From NCBI GenBank assembly GCA_039714175.1, contig JBDLJV010000087.1:1-8659 (forward strand): 8,659 bases of DNA, written 5' to 3'. Origin of the DNA: B3-G11 sp039714175. Its GTDB lineage: Bacteria > Actinomycetota > Acidimicrobiia > Spongiisociales > UBA5794. This document shows positions 1 to 6,531 of the stretch, in pieces (position 1 is the first letter of the stretch; each line of letters opens with the position of its first letter). Both the position numbers and the translations under genes were made by a program. Below the pieces are notes generated by a model. The model saw only the letters and a program-made list of their open reading frames with translations. It ran no database searches and was not told where the DNA came from.

Positions 1-683
1 GCAACCCCTGCGAAGTCCTCGGGTGTCCCCCATCGACCCAGGGGGATGCGCGGCTTCACATTCGATTCGAAACGGTCGCCTTCGATGAATCCGTCTGTCA
101 TCCCCGTTACGACCCAGCCGGGGGCCACGGCGTTCGCTCGGATGCCGTAGCGGCCGTACTCGACCGCAAGCCCTTGGATGAGTGCCCGCACTCCCGCCTT
201 GGTAGCCGCGTAGTGCTGGCCTCGCGGAAAACCCATGTCTGCAGAGACTGAGGATGTCACCACGAGTGAACCGGCGCCTCGTTGCTTCATGTGGTTCACG
301 GCCTCCCTGAACGTCCAGAAGACACCCTCCACGTTCACAGCGAATATGTGACGCCACTCCTCGGTTGTCATCTTGTCGAACGGCGTTGCGAGCGCTCCCA
401 CACCGGCATTTGCAAACACAGAATCGACATGACCGAGAGCCTCCACAGAACCGGCGAACGCGTCGACAACCGCCTCCTCAGAGGACACATCGACGTCGAA
501 GGCATGGGCCACGCCGCCGTATGCCCGTAGCGTTTCAACCGCGGCGGCGTTGCGTTCGATGTTCCTCCCCCAAATGGCTATGGAAGCACCCGCTCTGGCC
601 AGGCCTTCCGCCATTCCCAGTCCGATTCCGTTGTTGCCGCCTGTCACCACTGCTGTCTTGCCGGTCAGGTCGAATGGGTTCAC
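1..683 (-). CDS. SDR family NAD(P)-dependent oxidoreductase (C-terminus cut by window edge)
   Basis: A classical short-chain dehydrogenase/reductase, a cytoplasmic Rossmann-fold enzyme that oxidises an alcohol or reduces a ketone with NAD(P)H. The substrate cannot be read from the sequence. Visible motifs are the cofactor loop TGGNNGIG (residues 14-21), NAG (92-94), the structural Asn of NVEG (117), a catalytic Ser at 144/145, and YxxxK (Tyr158, Lys162). The Gly-Arg at the end of beta-strand 2 (39-40) hints at NADP(H). The start is GTG at 681-683, with a GAGAGG ribosome site about 7 bases upstream. 227 codons are visible; classical SDRs are near 250 residues, so only a short C-terminal part lies beyond base 1. 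It is transcribed divergently from the nuclease lipoprotein gene. Family assignment is firm; specificity is unknown. Confidence 0.93.
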   Translation of the reverse strand, partial: MNPFDLTGKTAVVTGGNNGIGLGMAEGLARAGASIAIWGRNIERNAAAVETLRAYGGVAHAFDVDVSSEEAVVDAFAGSVEALGHVDSVFANAGVGALATPFDKMTTEEWRHIFAVNVEGVFWTFREAVNHMKQRGAGSLVVTSSVSADMGFPRGQHYAATKAGVRALIQGLAVEYGRYGIRANAVAPGWVVTGMTDGFIEGDRFESNVKPRIPLGRWGTPEDFAGV

Positions 684-716
684 GGTGATTACCTCTCAGG
701 GGTCGAAGATCGAGCC

Positions 717-746
717 ACTCTATCCGCTCCATACATTTGCTTCCAA
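717..746 (-). promoter_or_regulatory. Possible promoter of the SDR gene
   Basis: Read on the minus strand, TTGGAA (741-746) and TAGAGT (717-722) are 18 bases apart, resembling -35 and -10 boxes. Transcription would start near 710, giving a leader of roughly 27 bases that includes the GAGAGG ribosome site before GTG 683. This is a by-eye match only. Confidence 0.35.
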
Positions 747-752
747 GCGCGG

Positions 753-758
753 TACCGT
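753..758 (+). promoter_or_regulatory. Possible -10 box (TACCGT) of a near-leaderless nuclease transcript
   Basis: TACCGT fits the TANNNT form of actinobacterial -10 boxes and ends 7 bases before ATG 766. No Shine-Dalgarno sequence is visible ahead of that ATG, so transcription may start at or next to the start codon. No convincing -35 box is seen. Confidence 0.3.
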
Positions 759-765
759 TGCACCC

Positions 766-1707
766 ATGAGGCACAGCGTTGTGGGTCGGGGGATCATCAT
801 CTCCGCAATCGTCTTGACTTTCGTCGCGTCCGCGTGCAACACAAGGCCGACACCTGACGCTTTCGACCCATCCACAACGACCACGACCGTTCTCGACGAC
901 AGTGTCGCGTCCACAACACAACCGACTCTGCCGCCACCAGAGGAACAGATCTTCGGAACTGTGGTGGAGGTCATAGACGGCGACACCGTCACTGTTCGGA
1001 TCGACGGAACTCCACACGATGTACGCCTTCTCGGCATCAACGCCCCCGAACGCGACGAGTGCTGGGGACCCGAAGCACGGGCGTACCTGGCGAGGATGAT
1101 CTCCGACCACGAGTTGCTGCTCGTGCAGGGGGAAGAGGACACCGACCAATTCGGGAGGATCCTGCGGTACATCTTCCTCGAAGAGCCTTCGGGAACGGAA
1201 TTCGTGAATGCAGATCTGGTCGCATCTGGTCATGCGCTCGGGATGACCAACGGCCACGAGTATGAGGAGAATTTCAAAGCGCTCGAGGCATCGGCATTCC
1301 ATTCGGGTTCTGGCATGTGGGGCACGCTGGTGTGCGGCGACGCAGAGGGATCGCAGGCTGATCGACCCGTCATCCGCGTGACGGAGATCCAGTTCGACCC
1401 CTCAGGCCCTGACAACGAGCACCTTGACGAGGAGTACGTCACGATCGTCAACGAGGGCTACGGTCGTGTGCGGCTGTCAGGTTGGGTACTGCGCGATGAG
1501 AGTTCCTCGAATCGCTTCACCCTGCCCCCGGATCTCGTTCTATCTCCGGGTGAATCCGTCACCGTCGTGACCGGTTGTTCGGACGGGCCACCTGGCGCGA
1601 TTCACTGGTGCAGCGACACTGCCATATGGTCGAACGGTGGCGACACGGTCATCCTCTCGGACACCCTCGGCAACGCGGTCATCCACTACGCCTACTCGGG
1701 CGCCTAG
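766..1707 (+). CDS. Secreted lipoprotein: thermonuclease-like (SNase) domain plus lamin-tail domain
   Basis: A 313-residue predicted extracytoplasmic nuclease. Residues 1-24 form a lipoprotein signal: Arg in the n-region, a hydrophobic stretch (about 10-20), then ASAC with Cys24 as the lipidation site; this lipobox is acceptable but lacks the usual Leu at -3. A Thr/Pro-rich linker (about 26-60) follows. Residues 62-190 match the staphylococcal nuclease (TNase) fold: VxDGDT (around 69-74), RLLGINAPE with Arg87 and Glu95 aligning to the catalytic Arg35/Glu43, and DQFGR with Arg131 aligning to Arg87 of the S. aureus enzyme. Residues about 202-312 look like a lamin-tail domain (EEYVTIVN, LSGWVLRD, LSPGESVTV). 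The same frame is open back to 550, but that part overlaps the SDR gene and would bury the signal peptide, so ATG 766 is chosen. It converges on the dehydrogenase gene 17 bases downstream. Likely role: surface degradation or binding of nucleic acid. Confidence 0.9.
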   Translation: MRHSVVGRGIIISAIVLTFVASACNTRPTPDAFDPSTTTTTVLDDSVASTTQPTLPPPEEQIFGTVVEVIDGDTVTVRIDGTPHDVRLLGINAPERDECWGPEARAYLARMISDHELLLVQGEEDTDQFGRILRYIFLEEPSGTEFVNADLVASGHALGMTNGHEYEENFKALEASAFHSGSGMWGTLVCGDAEGSQADRPVIRVTEIQFDPSGPDNEHLDEEYVTIVNEGYGRVRLSGWVLRDESSSNRFTLPPDLVLSPGESVTVVTGCSDGPPGAIHWCSDTAIWSNGGDTVILSDTLGNAVIHYAYSGA

Positions 1708-1710
1708 CGC

Positions 1711-1724
1711 CTGTCGTTCGTCGT
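1711..1724. repeat. Copy of a 14-base intergenic motif CTGTCGTTCGTCGT
   Basis: This exact 14-mer fills nearly the whole 17-base gap between the converging nuclease and dehydrogenase genes. It recurs exactly at 3814-3827, in the gap between the response regulator and the lipid kinase. It has no hairpin or T-tract typical of a terminator. Confidence 0.5.
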
Positions 1725-3272
1725 CTACAACTTCGTTGCGACGCTCTTCATCTCCATGAAGAGCCGCAGGTAGTCAGGTCCGCCTGCCTTTGCGTTGCTC
1801 CCTGACATGTTGAACCCGCCGAACGGCTGGATTCCAACAAGCGCTCCGGTGATCTTCCTGTTCAGGTAGAGGTTCCCTGCGTGGAATTCCCGCTTCGCGC
1901 GCTCGAGTCGCGACGCATCCTGAGAATGCACGCCACCGGTCAATCCGAACAGGGTTCCGTTGGCAACCTCAAGGGCCTCATCGAAGTCGTTGACAGTGAT
2001 GACCGAGAGCACAGGTCCGAATATCTCATGCTGGGCGAGGCGGTGCTCAGGCGACACACCATCGAAGATGGTCGGTTCGATGTAGTACCCGCCGTCACGC
2101 TCAATGGCAGCCCCGCCCATTACGAGCGTTGCCTCCTCCTTGCCGGACTCGATCTCCTCGAGAATCGCCCGATGCTGCGCGGCCGAGATGACCGGGCCCA
2201 TCGGATGGTTCTCCGACGGTGGACCCACACTCAATGTCGATGCGTGCTCGATGACCTTGTCGAGCAGCTCATCGTGTACCGAAGCGAACACGATGAGTCT
2301 GCTGCAAGCCGAGCATTTCTGGCCCTGGAACCCGAATGCCGACCGAACCACGTCGATGGCTGCGGCGTCGAGATCGGCCGTGTCGTCAACAATGAGGGCG
2401 TCCTTGCCGCCCATCTCCATGTATGAACGCTTCAGCCATTTCTGTCCGTCGTTGACCTTGGCCGAACGCTCCGCGATCCGGAGTCCGACTTCCATGGATC
2501 CGGTGAAGTTGATGAATCTTGTTCGTGGATGATCCACGAGGGCGTCGCCGATCTTTCCACCGGAGCCCGGAAGGAAGTTGACAACACCCGGGGGAAGACC
2601 GGCTTCCTCGAGCACCTTGATGAATCCCCAACCGATCAAGGGTGTGTTGGATGCTGGCTTGACAATGACAGTGTTCCCCGCCGCAACAGGCCCGACAGTC
2701 ATCCCGACAAGGATCGCGAGGGGGAAGTTCCACGGAGGAATCACGACACCGGCGCCGATCGCTTGGAGCCAGGACTCGTTGCGCTCACCCGGATACTCCT
2801 CCACCGGTATCGGTTCAGACATCCGTAGCGCCTGATGGGCGTAGTAGCGACAGAAGTCGATCGCCTCGGCGACATCGGCTTCGGCCTCGGCCCAGTTCTT
2901 CCCTGCTTCCAGTGTCTGCCACGCAGCGAACTCGTAACGACGCTCGGCAATGATGTCTCCCACGCGGTGGATCATGCCGGCTCGCTCCTCGGCGGTGCGA
3001 GACGACCATGCGGGGAATGCATCCCAGGCAGCATCGATCGCTGCCTCGACATGCTCGGTACCTGCAGACGCTGATGAACCGACAACCTGACCCGGATTGG
3101 ATGGGTTCACGGAATCGATCGAAGCCTTTGTGTCGATTCGCTCTCCCCCGATCACGAGCATCGATCGCTCTCCAATCATGGAGGTCACCGACGCCAGCGC
3201 AGCCTCGTAGGCATCCTTTGCCGCGGGCTGAGCAAAGTCTGTGTAGGGCTCGGAGTGGTATGGAGTCAGCAC
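1725..3272 (-). CDS. pruA: L-glutamate gamma-semialdehyde dehydrogenase (1-pyrroline-5-carboxylate dehydrogenase)
   Basis: Oxidises glutamate semialdehyde (from 1-pyrroline-5-carboxylate) to glutamate with NAD+, the second step of proline catabolism, in the cytoplasm. The 515-residue product matches the length and domain layout of the stand-alone RocA/PruA type, including the N-terminal YxxEPYTDF signature (residues 5-13). Active-site features are PPWNFP with Asn182, EMGGKD with Glu286, GQKCSA with nucleophile Cys320, EIFGPV near the C-terminal third, and the C-terminal PFGGFxMSG segment. GTG 3272 is preferred over ATG 3314 because AGGGAG lies 5 bases ahead of it, the family N-terminus begins there, and the likely -10 box overlaps the region just downstream of the ATG. 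No proline dehydrogenase gene is adjacent, unlike many putB-pruA arrangements. Intact, with no frameshift. Synonym rocA. Confidence 0.96.
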   Translation of the reverse strand: MLTPYHSEPYTDFAQPAAKDAYEAALASVTSMIGERSMLVIGGERIDTKASIDSVNPSNPGQVVGSSASAGTEHVEAAIDAAWDAFPAWSSRTAEERAGMIHRVGDIIAERRYEFAAWQTLEAGKNWAEAEADVAEAIDFCRYYAHQALRMSEPIPVEEYPGERNESWLQAIGAGVVIPPWNFPLAILVGMTVGPVAAGNTVIVKPASNTPLIGWGFIKVLEEAGLPPGVVNFLPGSGGKIGDALVDHPRTRFINFTGSMEVGLRIAERSAKVNDGQKWLKRSYMEMGGKDALIVDDTADLDAAAIDVVRSAFGFQGQKCSACSRLIVFASVHDELLDKVIEHASTLSVGPPSENHPMGPVISAAQHRAILEEIESGKEEATLVMGGAAIERDGGYYIEPTIFDGVSPEHRLAQHEIFGPVLSVITVNDFDEALEVANGTLFGLTGGVHSQDASRLERAKREFHAGNLYLNRKITGALVGIQPFGGFNMSGSNAKAGGPDYLRLFMEMKSVATKL

Positions 3273-3277
3273 TGGTT

Positions 3278-3283
3278 CTCCCT
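3278..3283 (-). promoter_or_regulatory. Ribosome binding site deciding the pruA start
   Basis: On the minus strand AGGGAG sits 5 bases ahead of GTG 3272. It supports that start over the ATG fourteen codons upstream. Confidence 0.65.
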
Positions 3284-3303
3284 GTGTCGAAGTGTCTGCT
3301 CCA

Positions 3304-3309
3304 AGGGTA
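3304..3309 (-). promoter_or_regulatory. Possible -10 box (TACCCT) of pruA
   Basis: TACCCT on the minus strand fits TANNNT and would place the transcript start near 3297, about 25 bases ahead of GTG 3272. The same hexamer, extended to TACCCTT, lies just ahead of the lipid kinase gene. No clear -35 box at standard spacing was found. Confidence 0.35.
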
Positions 3310-3421
3310 TGCACAGTGGCGGAGTCAGCAGTCGAGAATCAGGAGTGAAGAGCCGAAAGCCAGGCACGTTCTGCGCAGCGGAATCCCTGAAGGTGTTGCG
3401 CAAGGTGGCCGATGAGGACGT

Positions 3422-3790
3422 GTGGACAAACGAGTACTGGTAATTGAGGACTCACCGTCGGTCAGACGATTGATCGAGGTGTGTCTGCGCGTGCTCGATG
3501 CCGATGTGTCCAGCGCCGTTGACGGCATCACCGGCTTGGAGAAGATCGAGTCAACGGGGCCGCATGTCGTGGTGCTCGATATCGGCCTGCCCGGCCTTGA
3601 TGGATGGGAAGTACTCGGCCAACTCAGGGAGAAGCCGAAGTCGGCCGACGTCAAGGTTCTGGTACTCACAGCTCACGCGCAACCGGAGATGGCAGATCGT
3701 GCCGCCAAGGGTGGAGCGGATGCCTTCATGACGAAACCGTTCCGACCCATCGATCTGCGCGTCCAGGTCGAGAAGCTCCTCGCCAGCTGA
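3422..3790 (+). CDS. Single-domain response regulator (CheY-like receiver)
   Basis: A 122-residue stand-alone phospho-receiver domain with no output domain, acting in the cytoplasm by phosphorylation-dependent protein contact. The canonical residues are all present: acidic pair Glu9/Asp10 (IEDS), phospho-acceptor Asp53 (VLDIGLPGLDG), Thr83 (VLTAHA) and Lys105 (TKPF). The start is GTG 3422, whose product begins directly at the first beta-strand (KRVLVIED); GAGGA (3414-3418) lies only 3 bases ahead, a short spacing. No histidine kinase is in the window, so partner and output are unknown. The 149-base spacer upstream (3273-3421) separates it from the divergent pruA and shows no clear promoter for this gene and no further gene. 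The lipid kinase follows 49 bases downstream; co-transcription is possible. Confidence 0.94.
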   Translation: MDKRVLVIEDSPSVRRLIEVCLRVLDADVSSAVDGITGLEKIESTGPHVVVLDIGLPGLDGWEVLGQLREKPKSADVKVLVLTAHAQPEMADRAAKGGADAFMTKPFRPIDLRVQVEKLLAS

Positions 3791-3793
3791 CGC

Positions 3794-3827
3794 CTTCGTT
3801 CGTCGATCATCGTCTGTCGTTCGTCGT
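3794..3827. repeat. Iterated TTCGTTCGTCG / GTCGTTCGTCGT motifs in the spacer
   Basis: The spacer between the response regulator and the lipid kinase contains CTTCGTTCGTCG (3794-3805) and CTGTCGTTCGTCGT (3814-3827), separated by ATCATCGT; a partial CTTCGTTGG follows at 3832-3840. The second unit is identical over 14 bases to the motif at 1711-1724. Function unknown. Confidence 0.5.
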
Positions 3828-3833
3828 TACCCT
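3828..3833 (+). promoter_or_regulatory. Probable -10 box (TACCCT) for a leaderless lipid kinase mRNA
   Basis: TACCCT is followed by exactly 6 bases and then GTG 3840, the spacing expected if the G of GTG is the transcript start. No Shine-Dalgarno sequence precedes that codon. Supports GTG 3840 over TTG 3837 as the start. No good -35 box is seen. Confidence 0.45.
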
Positions 3834-3839
3834 TCGTTG

Positions 3840-4775
3840 GTGCCCACCGCCGTCCTGATCTCAAATCCTTCCGCATCCCAGTTCACGGGCGGATTGTTCA
3901 GACAGGTAGTTTCCGTGCTCTCGAAGGATTACGACCTGACCACCGAATGGCCTGTCTCTCCGCTCGATACATCCGAGCTTTCCAGGGACGCAGCGGACCG
4001 GGGCGTCGACGTCGTCTTCGCCATGGGCGGCGACGGGGTCGCCCACCACGTAGCGAATTCTCTCGTTGAAACTGACACGGCACTCGGCTTGATTCCCGCA
4101 GGCACGACGAACGTGCTGGCCCGGATTCTCGGCGTTCCGCAGAAGCCGCTTCCGGCAGCCGTTGCGGCCTCGGGCCTCATCCCCACTCCAACGCGCATGG
4201 TGAAGGTCAAGGCGGAGACTGACTCGGGTGACAGGACCCGGTACGCCACGTTCTCTCTGGGCGTCGGATTCGACGCCGATGTCGTGTCCATTGCCGAGAC
4301 GCGTCCCTACGCAAAGCTGCGCTTCGGAGGAGTGCACTACGCACGAACGGCCGTTGGTCGACTGCTCTCAACGTGGCGCACCCACAAACCGCATCTTCGC
4401 CTGACATGCGATGAGGAACGATTCGACGGCGTCGTTGCGCTCACGCAGGTACATCACCCCTATACCTACTTCGGAAGAGTCCCGCTCCATCTCACCAATG
4501 ACCGAGTGGACGGAGTCGCGACGCTCGCAGCCAGCAGTCTCGGAGTGCTGCGTTCATCAGAGATCTTCACCCGGGCTGCACTCGGACGAAAGCACCGCGA
4601 CGCCACGGGCATCCGGCTGTGGACGGAATACGAATCACTGACGATCGAGGCAGAACCAGCGACGGCATTCCACGCTGATGGAGAGTTGCTCGGACTTGCG
4701 ACCTATCTGGAGATCACACCCGCTGAGAATGCGATCCGCATTCTCAGACCGGCGAATCACTCGTCGTCGTTCTGA
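3840..4775 (+). CDS. Diacylglycerol kinase-like lipid kinase (DAGK catalytic family, YegS/BmrU/DgkB type)
   Basis: A 311-residue member of the DAGK_cat family, soluble kinases that phosphorylate a hydroxyl of a lipid such as diacylglycerol using ATP at the inner membrane face. N-terminal ISNPSAS (7-13) is the usual first strand and phosphate-contacting turn. The nucleotide-binding signature is GGDGV (63-67; most relatives have Thr in place of Val67), and LIPAGTTNVLAR (84-95) matches the family GTxNxxAR block. The C-terminal half (about 120-305) fits the beta-rich second domain, with FHADGE near the end resembling the conserved DGE of the family. Start chosen as GTG 3840 for the reason given under the -10 box; TTG 3837 is the alternative. 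Its last 19 bases overlap the channel gene tail-to-tail. Substrate cannot be assigned from sequence. Confidence 0.9.
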   Translation: MPTAVLISNPSASQFTGGLFRQVVSVLSKDYDLTTEWPVSPLDTSELSRDAADRGVDVVFAMGGDGVAHHVANSLVETDTALGLIPAGTTNVLARILGVPQKPLPAAVAASGLIPTPTRMVKVKAETDSGDRTRYATFSLGVGFDADVVSIAETRPYAKLRFGGVHYARTAVGRLLSTWRTHKPHLRLTCDEERFDGVVALTQVHHPYTYFGRVPLHLTNDRVDGVATLAASSLGVLRSSEIFTRAALGRKHRDATGIRLWTEYESLTIEAEPATAFHADGELLGLATYLEITPAENAIRILRPANHSSSF

Positions 4776-5629
4776 AGTACAACGCTGAGGTAGTTGAACG
4801 GAATCTCGATTCCCTCCGCGTCGAGACGATTCTTGATCCGCCGGTTGAACTCGCGTTTCACGGTCCAACGCTCCTCGGTGATGACGGTCGCCTGAACCCG
4901 GATCTCGACTGAGGATTCGCCAAGGCTGTTGACTCCCAACATCTCCGGTGCGCCGAGGAATACACCCAACCAATCCGGATCGTGGGCCATCGTCGTCGCC
5001 TCATCCAGGATCACCTCTATCGCCCGATCAACATCGGTGCCATACGACACGGCAACGTCAGCGACAAGCTTCGCAACATCAGGTGTCATGTTGGAGGTGA
5101 CCGTGATGTGTCCGTTCGGAACGTGGTGCTCATTCCCATGGATGTCGCGCAGAACGGTGGTTCGCAGCTTGATGGCTTCAACGGTGCCCGAAACGCCGCT
5201 GATGGAGACGACATCACCGATGCCGAACTGGTCCTCAACGAGGATGAAGAAGCCCCCGATGATGTCCTTCACAAGGTCCTGCGCGCCGAATCCGATGGCA
5301 ACGCCAATCGTCGTTGCCACAGCAATGAGCGGCGTCATCGGAATTCCCCAGATTCCCATCGTTGTCAGGACAACCACCATCCAGACAATCATCCGTACGA
5401 CCATGAGCATCACGGCGGTGAGGGTGACGAGACGTTGCCCCCGCTCACGATCCGCATGGTCATCGGAGCCGACGTATCTCCTGTTCACCCTGTGAGACCA
5501 GCGTTGGATTGCCCGCTTGGTGAACCAGATAACGACAACCGCTACGAGAATCACGGCGACGGTACTGATCAATTCAGCACCGATACCGCCAAATATCTCG
5601 TCCAGCTTCCCACCGATGTCATCGATCAC
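4757..5629 (-). CDS. MscS-family small-conductance mechanosensitive channel
   Basis: A 290-residue inner-membrane channel of the MscS family, expected to form a heptamer that opens under membrane tension and releases solutes on hypo-osmotic shock. Hydrophobic segments lie near residues 20-36, 68-92 and 98-130. The third includes the pore-lining helix, with TTIGVAIGFGAQDLVKDIIGGFFILVEDQF (split here: TTIGVAIGFG at 106-115, AQDLVKDIIGG at 116-126, FFILVEDQF at 127-135), strongly family-typical. The beta domain follows (GDVVSISGVSGTVEAI, HVPNG at 169-173) and a soluble C-terminal domain. GTG 5629 is chosen because GGAGGA lies 6 bases ahead and it overlaps the preceding GTPase stop as GTGA; the longer open frame to 5890 lies inside the GTPase gene. 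Last gene of the minus-strand operon. Confidence 0.95.
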   Translation of the reverse strand: MIDDIGGKLDEIFGGIGAELISTVAVILVAVVVIWFTKRAIQRWSHRVNRRYVGSDDHADRERGQRLVTLTAVMLMVVRMIVWMVVVLTTMGIWGIPMTPLIAVATTIGVAIGFGAQDLVKDIIGGFFILVEDQFGIGDVVSISGVSGTVEAIKLRTTVLRDIHGNEHHVPNGHITVTSNMTPDVAKLVADVAVSYGTDVDRAIEVILDEATTMAHDPDWLGVFLGAPEMLGVNSLGESSVEIRVQATVITEERWTVKREFNRRIKNRLDAEGIEIPFNYLSVVLQNDDE

Positions 5630-6531
5630 GCTTGGTCCTCCTGAGATGCGTACAGCACGTCGAATGCCTGCACACCCAAAGATACGAAGGTCGCGGCCGA
5701 AAACCCGACTTCGTAGCGTCGCTCCTCCCCGGATTCCGCTTCGATCGCAGCAACGGACTCCTGCCAACCTCGATTCGCCGCGAGGCGAAGGTCCGTGGCC
5801 AGCTTCTGCACAGCGGTGCGCTTGAGACTGAGGCGGCCTGTGAGGACCGATACCAACTCGTCCACATCGACACCGGGTTGTGCTGCACATGTCGAGACAA
5901 CTCTCGGCTCGTCGAAGCCGTCGACGCCGAGTAGTCGCACAAGATCATCAGCGACGATCCGGTGAGCATCACCCAGACGATCGACTTGGTTCAGGACAAA
6001 CACGAACTGTTCCTGATACGGAACGAGACCGGCAAGGAAGTCGGCGTGAATGGTCTGGTCGGCGTACTTCTCTGGATCGAACACCCATACGACCGCATCG
6101 ACGAGAGGAAGAACATCCTCGACAATTCTGCGATGCGCCTCCTGCGTGCTGTCGAAGTCAGGGAGGTCCACGAGCAGTGATGCCTTCAACGTGGCAACGG
6201 ACACCTTCTCCGACACGCCAAGATCACTGAGCAGCCGACCGTATGTCTCCTTGGACTTCTGTGGAATCACGGCCAGGGCGTTGTCAGTCGTGGGGCGTAG
6301 AACCCCGACCTCAGCGACGTCCTCGCCCACCAGTGCATTGACCACCGAGGATTTCCCTGATCCGGTTCCACCCGCAAACGCAACAACGAGGACCTCACCA
6401 AGGAATCCGAGCCTCCTCCGGGTTCGCCGGACGATCTCGGCCAGCTCGTCCCGCGAGAGTGGATCAATCACGCCTTCACTTCGCGCGACCGCTAAATCGG
6501 CAAGGTCGACCAGGGCTTCGAGATCGCTCAC
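5626..6531 (-). CDS. P-loop GTPase, dynamin-like/YfjP-type (second of a pair)
   Basis: A 301-residue GTP-binding protein. Motifs in order: Walker A/G1 GGTGSGKS (54-61), G2/switch I RPTT (79-82), G3-like DLPD (122-125), and a canonical G4 NQVD (181-184). About 45 residues of helix-prone sequence precede the P-loop and about 85 residues follow the GTPase core (from about 215). No clear transmembrane helix is visible, and it is shorter than typical YfjP-like or dynamin-like proteins. The GTG start (6529-6531) overlaps the TGA of the upstream GTPase as GTGA and has no well-placed ribosome site, so translation is probably coupled. Its own TGA overlaps the channel start in the same way. The pairing with a second GTPase resembles tandem dynamin-like proteins in actinobacteria; membrane action is inferred, not shown. 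Confidence 0.88.
   Translation of the reverse strand: MSDLEALVDLADLAVARSEGVIDPLSRDELAEIVRRTRRRLGFLGEVLVVAFAGGTGSGKSSVVNALVGEDVAEVGVLRPTTDNALAVIPQKSKETYGRLLSDLGVSEKVSVATLKASLLVDLPDFDSTQEAHRRIVEDVLPLVDAVVWVFDPEKYADQTIHADFLAGLVPYQEQFVFVLNQVDRLGDAHRIVADDLVRLLGVDGFDEPRVVSTCAAQPGVDVDELVSVLTGRLSLKRTAVQKLATDLRLAANRGWQESVAAIEAESGEERRYEVGFSAATFVSLGVQAFDVLYASQEDQA
5636..5641 (-). promoter_or_regulatory. Strong ribosome binding site of the MscS gene
   Basis: GGAGGA on the minus strand, 6 bases ahead of GTG 5629 and inside the 3' end of the second GTPase gene. It fixes the channel start and allows independent as well as coupled translation. Confidence 0.75.

Noticed and set aside
535..1302. Long minus-strand open frame antisense to the nuclease gene (255 codons)
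   Set aside because: Its translation is rich in Arg, Cys and Gly without domain motifs, while the plus-strand frame encodes a recognisable lipoprotein nuclease. It is a high-GC shadow frame.
3312..3314. ATG 3314 as the pruA start
   Set aside because: No ribosome site ahead of it, the family N-terminus begins at GTG 3272, and a plausible -10 box at 3304-3309 would leave this ATG outside the transcript.
4929..5644. Plus-strand open frames of 188 and 220 codons opposite the channel gene
   Set aside because: Low-complexity Thr/Arg/Asp-rich translations with no motif, entirely opposite a clear MscS gene.
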